Assembly: GCA_938036545.1 (NCBI GenBank)
Contig: CALHQJ010000024.1
Coordinates: 1-27,803 of the forward strand
DNA: 27,803 bases
Source of the DNA: an uncultured Clostridium sp.
Lineage (GTDB): Bacteria > Bacillota > Clostridia > Lachnospirales > Lachnospiraceae
Reading direction: 5' to 3'
Position numbers and translations under genes: made by a program. Position 1 is the stretch's first letter. The number at the start of each line of letters is the position of its first letter. The notes below the pieces were generated by a model. The model saw nothing but the letters and a program-made list of their open reading frames with translations, was not told the DNA's origin and searched no databases. Below, in pieces: positions 1-7,265 of the stretch.

Positions 1-13
1 GCTCTTCCGATCT
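1..13. other. Residual Illumina adapter sequence
   Basis: The first 13 bases, GCTCTTCCGATCT, are identical to the 3' end of the common Illumina adapter. They sit exactly at the window edge and outside any gene; the first stop codon of the neighbouring minus-strand gene begins at base 25. This is best read as untrimmed adapter at a contig end and not as genomic DNA. A chance 13-base match exactly at an end is improbable. Confidence 0.9.
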
Positions 14-24
14 ACTTTTCTTCT

Positions 25-603
25 TTAATCAACTTTCGGAAATCCTGAAATATCCCCCCCATTGCCGTCTGTCAGGAACAGATCTTTTTTCTTTTGTTTA
101 ATCAGCCAGAATCCAAGAAGGATAATTCCAAGGGCAATAGCCATCTGAGGAATCCGGCGGTTTATCCAGAAGAGAAGACTCTGGATAGGTTCTGGAATGG
201 AGAGATAGCGGCTGAAAAACATCTGAATAAAATCACTGAGATTTTGCCACAGAATCGCCGCACCTAAAAAGATTAAGGCATAGGAAGTAACTTTTCGGTA
301 TTTGGTAAGCAGCAGGTTCCGATCCTGAATAAACCGGTCAACATGGAAGAAATAGTCGTCTTCGATCATGTAAAATTCGTCATCCGGAAGGGTAATCAGA
401 TGATTGACATGAAAGAAACTGTAGAACCATAAAACAGGAGCGAGAAACATAAGGGGCGGAAACAGCATACTGCTGAAAAACATCAACAGAAAGAAGAGGG
501 TCATAACGCTGAGTCCGTGTTTGAAAAATCCCAGATACATTTCTCCTGCACCAGGAATCAGGGAGCAGAAAAATGTAAATAACCGGTTTTTCTTTTTTGT
601 CAT
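25..603 (-). CDS. Multi-pass membrane protein of the sigma-factor operon, unknown function
   Basis: This is a 192-residue integral membrane protein that I cannot assign to a characterised function. The N-terminus (about residues 8-35) has an IPGAGEMYLGFFKHG motif resembling the TM2-type PGxGxxYxG turn between two membrane helices. Further hydrophobic segments lie near residues 33-52, 53-68, 106-125 and 152-168, with an acidic, aromatic soluble stretch (about 73-90) between them and a Lys-rich tail. Its ATG lies 6 bases after the upstream anti-sigma stop, and its ribosome site GGAGGTAA includes that stop codon, so the two are translated as a unit. Position as third gene after an ECF sigma factor and its likely anti-sigma suggests an envelope-related target or partner; this is inference. 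Confidence 0.75.
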   Translation of the reverse strand: MTKKKNRLFTFFCSLIPGAGEMYLGFFKHGLSVMTLFFLLMFFSSMLFPPLMFLAPVLWFYSFFHVNHLITLPDDEFYMIEDDYFFHVDRFIQDRNLLLTKYRKVTSYALIFLGAAILWQNLSDFIQMFFSRYLSIPEPIQSLLFWINRRIPQMAIALGIILLGFWLIKQKKKDLFLTDGNGGDISGFPKVD

Positions 604-609
604 AGTAAA

Positions 610-1008
610 TTACCTCCAATTAAAAAAGTCATAAGAAAAATCAATAATCGAATGGGACAGCCGCCTGGAATGTTGGGAAAGCTGGGATTCTATCCTCTGG
701 CTGTCGTGAAGATTGGGAGAGGAAATCCCCGGAAGAGCAAATAACAGGAAAATTGCTCCGGCTACAGCAGTGCCTACCTGAAGGCTGTAAATGAAAAACT
801 GCAGTTTTTTAGAGGCATGGCTGGTCTTTACAGCTACCTGGACGTCCAGGGAACGGCTTTTATTCCGCACGGATTCTGCAAAATTGTTAGGAGCCGGAAC
901 AAAATAATACTGTTCCGTTTCATTTGCAAAGGCATTCATTAACTCGTCAGAACCGGCGATTTCTTCCAGAGTTTCAAGATAGATTCTGGAGTTTGGGCTG
1001 TTTCTCAT
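610..1008 (-). CDS. Putative anti-sigma factor, single-pass membrane protein
   Basis: This 132-residue protein has a soluble N-terminus (1-69), one clear membrane helix (about 71-93) and a short outer tail (94-132). That is the usual architecture of membrane anti-sigma factors that hold an ECF sigma factor at the membrane. Its ATG overlaps the sigma-factor stop in an ATGA arrangement (1005-1008), so translation is coupled, and a GGAGGACT ribosome site precedes it. No zinc-binding HxxxCxxC motif is visible, so it is not a classical ZAS-type anti-sigma. The call rests on topology and gene order and not on sequence identity to a known family. Confidence 0.6.
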   Translation of the reverse strand: MRNSPNSRIYLETLEEIAGSDELMNAFANETEQYYFVPAPNNFAESVRNKSRSLDVQVAVKTSHASKKLQFFIYSLQVGTAVAGAIFLLFALPGISSPNLHDSQRIESQLSQHSRRLSHSIIDFSYDFFNWR

Positions 1009-1514
1009 GTGAAGTCCTCCCTTCGATAAAGTTTTTTCAACATTCCTTTTGCACGATAAATCTGGGTCTGCAGGGTTTTGATATTTTTACCGGTTTTGGC
1101 AGCGATTTCACTGATTTCGATTTCACGGTAATAATAATCCAGCGCCACATCCTTATAAGGAGGGGACAGCTGGCAGCAGCAGTCATAAAGTCTCTTTTTT
1201 ATATCCCGTTCCAGACAGGCGTCTTCCGGAGAGGACTGACCGTCCGGAATGGCAGTAAAATATTCGTCTGCAGTAGGGACGCTGCGCCGTCCGGCCCGTT
1301 TCAGGTAATCAATGCATTTGTTGGTGGCAATGCGGCACAGCCATGCCCGTTCATTGGCTCCGTCAAAACGGGACAGATTTTTATAGGCAGAGAGAAAGGT
1401 ATCCTGGGCCAGGTCTTCTGCGTCGAAATAATCGCCGGTAAGACGGTAGCAGATAGAATAAATTAAATTTTGATACTGGCGGATTAACCGTTCCAGCACT
1501 TCTTCATCGCTCAA
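1005..1514 (-). CDS. ECF-type RNA polymerase sigma factor
   Basis: This 169-residue protein is an extracytoplasmic-function sigma factor that directs RNA polymerase to a small stress or envelope regulon. Sigma region 2 spans about residues 9-75, with the core-binding DAEDLAQDTF segment at 31-40 and the aromatic/basic RAWLCRIATNKCIDYL helix that contacts the -10 element. Region 4 spans about 108-162, with the helix-turn-helix ISEIAAKTGKNIKTLQTQIYRAK. Length is typical for the family. The start is TTG at 1514, preceded by GGAAGGAG; no in-frame ATG or GTG fits better. It is the first gene of a three-gene operon with its likely anti-sigma. Only about 40 bases separate the start from the inverted-repeat element at 1555-1707. 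Confidence 0.9.
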   Translation of the reverse strand: MSDEEVLERLIRQYQNLIYSICYRLTGDYFDAEDLAQDTFLSAYKNLSRFDGANERAWLCRIATNKCIDYLKRAGRRSVPTADEYFTAIPDGQSSPEDACLERDIKKRLYDCCCQLSPPYKDVALDYYYREIEISEIAAKTGKNIKTLQTQIYRAKGMLKKLYRREDFT

Positions 1515-1546
1515 GCAGTGTTCTCTCCTTCCTTATGTAATTCTTT

Positions 1547-1715
1547 TCTATTTAGTAACTGCTCAGGACGGGGCATCTTCTTGTCCGGCTTTGCCGAACA
1601 AGAAGCATTGGAGATTCCTCCGATGTGAAATCTGGTGTAACAAGCTGTTTACAAGCCAGCTTGACACAGCTTGTTACGCCAGATTCCCCGCCGTCCTGAA
1701 TAGTTACTCTATTTA
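1547..1715. mobile_element. MITE-like inverted-repeat element, full copy A, with 8-bp target duplication
   Basis: A 153-bp non-coding element lies at 1555-1707. Its ends form an imperfect inverted repeat of about 17 bp starting GTAAC and ending GTTAC. The 8 bases on each side are identical, TCTATTTA at 1547-1554 and at 1708-1715, as expected for a target-site duplication. Inside are a hairpin with CTTCTTG/CAAGAAG arms (1577-1589 with 1593-1605) and a second 20-bp inverted repeat (1629-1648 with 1666-1685, one mismatch). There is no open reading frame of note. It shares the GTAAC ends and the CTTCTTG hairpin with the copies at 3332, 9015 and 11602. Confidence 0.85.
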
Positions 1716-1744
1716 TTATAACGGATGAACTGGGGAATTGTCTT
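1715..1744 (-). promoter_or_regulatory. Possible promoter of the sigma-factor operon
   Basis: On the minus strand a perfect TATAAT (1720-1715) has a weak -35, AAGACA (1744-1739), 18 bases upstream. Transcription would start near 1708, at the edge of the inverted-repeat element, which would then form most of the 5' leader of the sigma mRNA. ECF operons often use their own sigma-specific promoter, which I could not identify. The rest of 1745-1840 holds nothing else I recognise. Confidence 0.35.
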
Positions 1745-1856
1745 CATTATTTTTTTTCATAAAGCGGCTTTTGTAAGCCAATATTTCGCAGAGTCTCTAG
1801 TTATTTGGAAAAAAATGTGGTAGACTAATACCATCATAAACTGGGGAGGTGTTTCT

Positions 1857-2135
1857 GTGGCAAGAATCATCCGTTACCATGTAATTGCCAGGGGGCGTGT
1901 TCAGGATGTTGGATGCCGTTTTTTCGTATGTATGGAGGCCAGGCCTCTGGGGATTACAGGATATGTGGAAAATCTTTACGATGGCACGGTACAGATGGAG
2001 CTTCAGGGAGATCCGGTTAAGCTTTCCATGCTGTTAGATGCTATCCGAAAAGGAAACGGCTATATGCGGGTCGATGATTTGGACATTACGGAAATTCCGG
2101 TAAAACCAGGGGAGAAGCAGTTCTTTATGAGCTGA
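1857..2135 (+). CDS. acyP: Acylphosphatase
   Basis: Acylphosphatase hydrolyses acyl phosphates such as acetyl or carbamoyl phosphate in the cytoplasm. The 92-residue length and ferredoxin-like fold pattern are typical. The phosphate loop reads GRVQDVGCRFF (residues 13-23) with the catalytic Arg at 21, and the second catalytic residue, Asn39, lies in GYVENLYDGTV. Two positions depart from the usual GRVQGVGFR: Gly to Asp at 17 and Phe to Cys at 20. The start is GTG at 1857 with GGGGAGG 8-14 bases upstream. It leads the deoB-deoC-pdp cluster with a 29-base gap to deoB. Confidence 0.9.
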   Translation: MARIIRYHVIARGRVQDVGCRFFVCMEARPLGITGYVENLYDGTVQMELQGDPVKLSMLLDAIRKGNGYMRVDDLDITEIPVKPGEKQFFMS

Positions 2136-2164
2136 TTCAAGGAAGCGCTGAAAGGAGTTTTTGC

Positions 2165-3331
2165 ATGAAACGAGTGTTTTTAATTGTATTAGACAGTGTA
2201 GGAATCGGAGAAATGCCGGATGCTGCCGATTTTGGAGATGAAGGCAGCAATACGCTGGCGGCTGCGGCAACCAGTCCTTATTTTTCCATGCCCAATATGA
2301 AAAAGCTGGGACTATTTAATATAGATGGAGTCACCTGTGGGGAAAAAGAGGCAGATCCAACGGGAGCTGTTGCCAGAATGACGGAGGTTTCGAAAGGAAA
2401 GGATACCACCATTGGCCACTGGGAGATTGCAGGCGTTATTTCGCCGGAACCCCTTCCTACCTTTCCTGATGGATTTCCAGAAGAACTGTTAGAGGCTTTC
2501 GAAAAGGAAACAGGACGGAAGGTAATCTGCAACCGGCCTTACTCCGGCACAGAGGTCATTAAGGATTATGGCAGGGAGCATGTGGAAACGGGAAGCCTGA
2601 TTGTTTATACGTCTGCTGACAGTGTATTCCAGATTGCCGCCCATGAGGACGTAGTACCCATTGAACAGTTATACGAGTATTGTGAGATTGCCCGCCGTCT
2701 CTGCATGGGAAAATACGGAGTTGGACGCGTGATTGCCAGACCATTTGAGGGAGAATGGCCATACAAGAGAACGTCACGCCGCCATGATTATTCATTGGTT
2801 CCGCCGAAGGCTACCATGCTGGATGCGATTAAAGAAGCCGGACAGAAGGTTTTGGCAGTAGGTAAAATCAATGATATTTTTGCAGGACAGGGAATCAGCG
2901 AGATGGTACGGACTGCTGGAAATGCAGAGGGAATTGACCGGACTATAGAATATCTGAACAGAGATTTTGAAGGACTGTGCTTTATCAATCTGGTGGATTA
3001 TGATATGCTTTATGGACATCGCAATGATGTAGACGGGTATGCCAAAGCCTTAACCTATTTTGACGAAAGGCTTCCGGAGATTTTGGGGGCCATGAAGGAA
3101 GAGGATATTTTGATGATTACCGCCGATCATGGCTGTGATCCCATTACGCCATCTACAGATCATTCCAGAGAATATACGCCTTTAGTAATGGCCGGAGCCG
3201 GAGTAAAAGCCGGAGCAAACCTGGGAACCAGAACTTCTTTTGCAGATATTGCCGCTGCTATTTTAGAGTATTTGGGAGTACATGGAGAGATTGCAGGAGA
3301 AAGCTTTTTAAAGGAAATTTACAGTAAATAA
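2165..3331 (+). CDS. deoB: Phosphopentomutase
   Basis: DeoB interconverts ribose 1-phosphate and ribose 5-phosphate, and the deoxyribose equivalents, in the cytoplasm, linking nucleoside phosphorolysis to central metabolism. The 388-residue length fits the family. Metal-binding motifs of the alkaline-phosphatase superfamily are visible: VLDSVGIGEMPDA (about 8-20, metal ligand Asp10), the GKDTTIGHWE segment carrying the phosphorylated Thr, and the C-terminal TADHGCDPITPSTDHSREYTPL. The start has AAAGGAG upstream. It precedes deoC and pyrimidine-nucleoside phosphorylase, which together turn deoxynucleosides into acetaldehyde and glyceraldehyde 3-phosphate. A short copy of the inverted-repeat family starts at the base after its stop codon. 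Confidence 0.97.
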   Translation: MKRVFLIVLDSVGIGEMPDAADFGDEGSNTLAAAATSPYFSMPNMKKLGLFNIDGVTCGEKEADPTGAVARMTEVSKGKDTTIGHWEIAGVISPEPLPTFPDGFPEELLEAFEKETGRKVICNRPYSGTEVIKDYGREHVETGSLIVYTSADSVFQIAAHEDVVPIEQLYEYCEIARRLCMGKYGVGRVIARPFEGEWPYKRTSRRHDYSLVPPKATMLDAIKEAGQKVLAVGKINDIFAGQGISEMVRTAGNAEGIDRTIEYLNRDFEGLCFINLVDYDMLYGHRNDVDGYAKALTYFDERLPEILGAMKEEDILMITADHGCDPITPSTDHSREYTPLVMAGAGVKAGANLGTRTSFADIAAAILEYLGVHGEIAGESFLKEIYSK

Positions 3332-3401
3332 GTAATAGTTCAGCTATGTATCTTCTTGTCCGCTGTAAGCGTGCAAGAAGCGTCGGGCGTCCGCCTGTTA
3401 C
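3332..3401. repeat. Inverted-repeat family, short copy B, between deoB and deoC
   Basis: About 70 bp run from GTAATAGTTCAGC to CTGTTAC, beginning immediately after the deoB stop. The ends match the family termini with one change, and the CTTCTTG/CAAGAAG hairpin (about 3351-3379) and the following GCGTCGGGCGTCCGCC match the copy at 9015. The second half of the full element is missing, and I see no target duplication. Inside an operon, the hairpin could affect mRNA stability or the relative expression of deoB and deoC; that is inference. Confidence 0.75.
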
Positions 3402-3431
3402 AGAAAAATAATAAGAATCGAGGGAAAAAAC

Positions 3432-4103
3432 ATGGATAAGAAAGAAATTTTTAAAACAGTTGACCACACCTTATTAACTCAGGGAGCAACCTGGGCAGAG
3501 ATCAAGGAAATTTGCGACGACGCAGTTGCCTACGGCACAGCTTCTGTCTGCATTCCTCCGTCTTATGTAAAACGTGCAGCAGATTATCTGGGAGATAAGA
3601 TGCCGGTTTGTACGGTAATTGGATTCCCCAATGGCTACAATACCACCAAGACCAAGGTGTTTGAAACCAGAGACGCCATTGAAAACGGTGCAGAAGAAAT
3701 CGATATGGTAATTAACATTGGGGATTTGAAGGATAAAAATTACGATAAGATTGAAGAAGAAATTCGGGAAATCAAGAAAGCCTGCGGCGATAAGATTTTA
3801 AAGGTAATTATTGAGACCTGCCTGCTGACAGAGGAAGAAAAGATTCAGATGTGTAAAGTTGTAACCGATGCAGGCGCCGATTACATTAAGACTTCCACAG
3901 GTTTTTCCACTGCAGGAGCAACTTTTGACGACATTGCACTGTTTGCAGCCCATGTAGGCCCTGATGTAAAGGTGAAGGCAGCAGGCGGCATTAAGTCCTT
4001 TGATGATGCGGAAAAATTTATCGAACTGGGAGCATCCAGACTGGGAACCAGCCGCATTGTGAAGTTGGCAAAAGCAGAAACAATTGAAGAAGGAAGCTAT
4101 TAA
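3432..4103 (+). CDS. deoC: Deoxyribose-phosphate aldolase
   Basis: DeoC splits 2-deoxyribose 5-phosphate into acetaldehyde and glyceraldehyde 3-phosphate. It is a 223-residue class I (Schiff-base) aldolase of TIM-barrel fold. The catalytic residues are visible: Lys153 in DYIKTSTGF forms the Schiff base, with Asp91 in EEIDMVINIG and Lys182 in VKVKAAGGIKS. The start ATG follows an A-rich purine stretch containing GAGGG. It follows deoB by 100 bases holding a repeat element and precedes the pyrimidine-nucleoside phosphorylase by about 53 bases. Confidence 0.97.
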   Translation: MDKKEIFKTVDHTLLTQGATWAEIKEICDDAVAYGTASVCIPPSYVKRAADYLGDKMPVCTVIGFPNGYNTTKTKVFETRDAIENGAEEIDMVINIGDLKDKNYDKIEEEIREIKKACGDKILKVIIETCLLTEEEKIQMCKVVTDAGADYIKTSTGFSTAGATFDDIALFAAHVGPDVKVKAAGGIKSFDDAEKFIELGASRLGTSRIVKLAKAETIEEGSY

Positions 4104-4156
4104 TTCATAAGTCTGTCTGAATTATGGCTCTGAACCGGAAGAAGGAGGAAAAGCTT

Positions 4157-5479
4157 ATGAGGATGTATGACCTGATTGAAAAGAAAAAACGGGGAGCAGC
4201 GCTTTCAGATGAAGAAATTGCGTATATGATTCAGGGGTTTACTGCAGGGGATATTCCAGATTACCAGATGTCCGCCATGCTGATGGCAATTTACTTTCAG
4301 GGCATGAATGATGAAGAGATTACCACAATGACAATGGAGATGGCAAAATCCGGAGATATGGTGGATTTAAGCGCCATCGAAGGCATAAAAGTAGATAAGC
4401 ACAGCACAGGCGGCGTAGGAGATAAGACAACATTAATTATCGGCCCCATTGTGGCGGCCTGTGGCGTCAAGGTTGCAAAAATGTCTGGAAGGGGGCTGGG
4501 CCATACAGGCGGGACCATTGATAAGCTGGAAAGCATTCCAGGATTTTCCACCTCCATCCCCAGAGAAGAGTTTTTCAACATTGTAAACCGTACCGGCATT
4601 GCAGTAATCGGACAGTCCGGCAATATGGTTCCGGCAGATAAAAAGATTTACGCTCTTCGGGACGTAACAGCTACAGTAGACAGCATTCCTCTCATTGCTT
4701 CTTCCATTATGAGCAAAAAGCTGGCGGCAGGAAGCGATGGAATTGTACTGGACGTAAAGACGGGAAGCGGAGCTTTTATGAAGACTCTGGAAGATTCCAT
4801 TGCTTTGGCAGGGAAGATGGTAGCCATTGGAACCAGAGCCGGAAGGCGCTGCTGTGCCCTGATTACAGATATGGATGTGCCGTTGGGCCATGCAGTGGGA
4901 AATGCCCTGGAGATTCAGGAATCCATAGAAGTATTAAAGGGCGGCGGGCCTGACGATCTTCGGGAAGTTTCGTTAGGGCTGGCAGCCAACATGTTATATA
5001 TGGCTGAAAAAGGAACCATTGAAGAGTGCCGCCAGATGGCAGAGACAGTAATTGCAGACGGAACTGCATGGAAAGCACTGATTCGGATGGCAGAAGGCCA
5101 GGGCGGAGATAAGAGTTATGTGGAGCACCCGGAAAAGCTGCCTTGTGCACCATATTCCTTTGAGGTTCGAGCAGAGAGAGACGGATGGATTACCCATATG
5201 GATACGGAATCTGTAGGAATTACTTCCGTTTTGCTGGGAGCAGGACGCAGCAGGAAAGAGGATGTGATCGATCCGGCAGCAGGTATTCTCTTAAAGAAAA
5301 AATATGGGGAACAGGTACAGGCAGGAGACGTGCTGGCAGTATTGCTGGCTTCTGATGAAAACTTATTCCCAGATGCGGCAGAAAAGCTGAAACAGGCTTA
5401 TGTAATCGGGGAAGAAGCGCCTGAAGCCAAAAAGCTGATTTATGCCAGAGTAACAAAAGATGAGGTAGAGAGGTTTTAG
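4157..5479 (+). CDS. pdp: Pyrimidine-nucleoside (thymidine) phosphorylase
   Basis: This enzyme phosphorolyses thymidine, deoxyuridine and often uridine to base and (deoxy)ribose 1-phosphate. The family motif KHSTGGVGDKTT, with the phosphate loop, is followed by KMSGRGLGHTGGTIDKLE, and the C-terminal alpha/beta domain is complete. I place the start at ATG 4157 (440 residues, MRMYDLIEKKKRG) because GGAGGA lies 7 bases upstream and relatives begin this way. An in-frame ATG at 4124 has no ribosome site and would add 11 untypical residues. Whether it is strictly thymidine-specific (deoA) or broad (pdp) cannot be read from the sequence; the Gram-positive context favours pdp. It is the last gene before the terminator at 5542. 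Confidence 0.93.
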   Translation: MRMYDLIEKKKRGAALSDEEIAYMIQGFTAGDIPDYQMSAMLMAIYFQGMNDEEITTMTMEMAKSGDMVDLSAIEGIKVDKHSTGGVGDKTTLIIGPIVAACGVKVAKMSGRGLGHTGGTIDKLESIPGFSTSIPREEFFNIVNRTGIAVIGQSGNMVPADKKIYALRDVTATVDSIPLIASSIMSKKLAAGSDGIVLDVKTGSGAFMKTLEDSIALAGKMVAIGTRAGRRCCALITDMDVPLGHAVGNALEIQESIEVLKGGGPDDLREVSLGLAANMLYMAEKGTIEECRQMAETVIADGTAWKALIRMAEGQGGDKSYVEHPEKLPCAPYSFEVRAERDGWITHMDTESVGITSVLLGAGRSRKEDVIDPAAGILLKKKYGEQVQAGDVLAVLLASDENLFPDAAEKLKQAYVIGEEAPEAKKLIYARVTKDEVERF

Positions 5480-5541
5480 CACTGCTATCGGTTTAACATG
5501 GGTATGCGTACCAAACTGGATCTATCTGGCCCTAAATAGGA

Positions 5542-5586
5542 GAGGCGACTGGTCAAAATAAAATGAGGCCAGCCGCCTCTTTCATT
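5542..5586 (+). terminator. Rho-independent terminator of the acyP-deoBC-pdp cluster
   Basis: Arms GAGGCGACTGG (5542-5552) and CCAGCCGCCTC (5569-5579) pair over 11 bp with one mismatch and are followed by a short T-rich stretch (TTTCATTC). It lies 62 bases after the pdp stop. The T-tract is interrupted, so termination strength is uncertain. Confidence 0.65.
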
Positions 5587-5730
5587 CTTGTTTGTTTCCT
5601 GTTTTCTGGATAGTTATGAAAATTGTAAGGAAAACCCCACAGTCTCTGTAAAATCTTTGTGTTAAAATAAAAGTATCAAACAAGTCAAGAGTGATTTAAC
5701 TGTTACACATGAGTTTTAGGAGGGGTGGCC

Positions 5731-6867
5731 ATGAAAAAACAGCATTGGACGGCAGGGATTTTAATTATGTGTATGGCAGCGTCAGTCTGGGGTTGTCAGA
5801 AAGAAAAACCAGCGGCTGTGACAGAACCAGAGCCGGCGGTTGAAAGCAGCGCAGAAGAAGTAAGCAGCACGGAAGAAGTAAGCATCACAGAAGAAGTAAG
5901 CAGCATTGACGGGGATAACGGACAATCAAAACCGGTACAGGAAGAAGTTGATATCGAGTCGCCACCAGAGCTCATCTTGACCGATCCGCTTTCCGGTAAA
6001 TTCAATGAGTTTTCCATTACCTCCGGAAATTACAGCTGGAATTATCAGTCCGATAAGGGGATTTTCGGAGGAGAAACGGTGAACCTGGTGGCATGTGGGA
6101 TGCATCCGCTGCAAATAGATGCAGAGACGGCAAAACCTTTATACGTGCCTGCTTATAACCAGATGGAACGACCATCCTTTACAATTTCCTGTTCGGTTAT
6201 GCCGGATCGGATTTTGCTGACTGGCTGGAGTCGGATGGCTTTGGGAAATACAGAAGCTTCTGCGGAAAGAACAGATACGTATGAAGCGCCTTATATGATT
6301 GAACTTGAAGCCGGAATGGTTTATGGCCTTACGGCTGTGTGGGAAGAATCCAAATTAGAAGAGAGGGGATTTTACGGCGAGGCGGAATACGTCTTTTGGA
6401 CAGAAGGAGAGACTGCAAAGGATGGAATCAGTCAATCGGAAGCCCTTGTAATTTCGGGAATGAAGCAGGCAGAACAACCGGAAGGCATGGTATTGTATGG
6501 TTCTGTTCCATTTACCTATGGAGAAACGGAATGGGAGCTGCAAAAGCTGGTTCCAGAAGATATGTTGATAGAGGGAGAACTGGCCATGGATGACAGAGGG
6601 CGTTTTTTGATTCAGGCAGTGTCCAATGGAGATTCGTATGTACTGTTTGATGAGGCGGTTCAGCTGGGAGAGCCAGAGGCAGACGTCTGGATCGATACTG
6701 AGAATTGCCTTCACATTACGCTTCGGAATGTGCGTACTGCCAGGTATCAGATTACGGATTTTGTATACAGTAAGGAAGCAGGGGGAACAGAAGCTTCAGG
6801 GGAATTTCGTGGCAGGATCGTGATGGATGGAGACGGGATTAATTATCTGGGGGCAACAGGACAGTGA
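5731..6867 (+). CDS. Secreted lipoprotein of unknown function
   Basis: This is a 378-residue lipoprotein with no function I can name. The lysine-bearing N-terminus and hydrophobic stretch end in a lipobox-like ASVWGC with the likely lipidated Cys22; Trp at -2 is unusual. A low-complexity spacer (about residues 30-70) contains tandem SSAEEVSSTEEVSITEEVSS repeats, followed by about 300 residues of apparently beta-rich extracellular sequence. The start is ATG 5731 with AGGAGG 7 bases upstream; a GTG at 5725 lies within the ribosome site and is rejected. It stands alone between the pdp terminator and the XRE remnant. Promoter elements upstream were not convincing. Confidence 0.8.
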   Translation: MKKQHWTAGILIMCMAASVWGCQKEKPAAVTEPEPAVESSAEEVSSTEEVSITEEVSSIDGDNGQSKPVQEEVDIESPPELILTDPLSGKFNEFSITSGNYSWNYQSDKGIFGGETVNLVACGMHPLQIDAETAKPLYVPAYNQMERPSFTISCSVMPDRILLTGWSRMALGNTEASAERTDTYEAPYMIELEAGMVYGLTAVWEESKLEERGFYGEAEYVFWTEGETAKDGISQSEALVISGMKQAEQPEGMVLYGSVPFTYGETEWELQKLVPEDMLIEGELAMDDRGRFLIQAVSNGDSYVLFDEAVQLGEPEADVWIDTENCLHITLRNVRTARYQITDFVYSKEAGGTEASGEFRGRIVMDGDGINYLGATGQ

Positions 6868-6951
6868 CAGGAAAACTCTACGCTTCGTAGGTTGCCGGAT
6901 TCTCTAAAAGAAGTTAAAATCAGCTCATAAGAATGAAGAGAGGTTAACGAT

Positions 6952-7167
6952 ATGAGTTATGTAACTGGAGAATTAATCAGAAACTTACGAAGCAAAAGAG
7001 GGATTACCCAAAGAGAATTTGCGGAAATCATTAATGTAAGCGATAAAACCGTATCCAAGTGGGAGACGGAAAAAGGGTCATGGATTTTTATATGCTTACT
7101 GCAACCGCTACGGCATGGTTCAAAAGCCGGTTTAGAGGAAGCCGGTAAAGAGAGATTTTTTAATTAA
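6952..7167 (+). pseudogene. Truncated XRE-family helix-turn-helix regulator
   Basis: The first 42 residues are a clean XRE DNA-binding domain: TGELIRNLRSKRGITQREFAEIINVSDKTVSKWETEKG. After that, where relatives read LPDISLLxPLAxALxVSxxELL, the sequence becomes SWIFICLLQPLRHGSKAG and stops at 71 residues. The LLQPL core survives between damaged stretches, which suggests small indels followed by truncation. The ribosome site GAGAGG is present and the stop at 7165-7167 runs straight into a terminator. It could still make a small DNA-binding protein, but decay is the better reading. Confidence 0.6.
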
Positions 7168-7216
7168 AAAGGAGCAGTTCCCTGCAGATAAGTTTTGCAG
7201 GAGACTGCTCTTTTTC
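7166..7216. terminator. Bidirectional terminator between the XRE remnant and pckA
   Basis: Arms at 7172-7186 and 7196-7210 (GAGCAGT...ACTGCTC with a single internal mismatch) form a 15-bp stem. TTTTT follows on the plus strand (7211-7215), and AAAAA precedes on the left (7166-7170), which reads as T-tract on the minus strand. It can therefore serve both converging transcripts. Confidence 0.9.
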
Positions 7217-7265
7217 TATGGTTTGCCTGTCAGCGGCTGGCGCTGGCAGACGATGTTATAAAAAA

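Noticed and set aside
924..1466. 180-residue plus-strand frame opposite the sigma factor
   Set aside because: It is antisense to a clear ECF sigma gene and its residues resemble no protein family.
1637..1677. Nested GTAAC...GTTAC inverted repeat within copy A, possibly a second inserted element
   Set aside because: Its flanks are inverted and not direct repeats, so it reads as internal hairpin structure and not a nested insertion.
4433..4891. 152-residue minus-strand open frame inside the pyrimidine-nucleoside phosphorylase gene
   Set aside because: It is a shadow of a strongly conserved gene, with no ribosome site and no recognisable protein features.
5698..5706. AACTGTTAC ahead of the lipoprotein gene, matching the repeat-family terminus
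   Set aside because: Only nine bases match and no hairpin or second end is present, so chance cannot be excluded.
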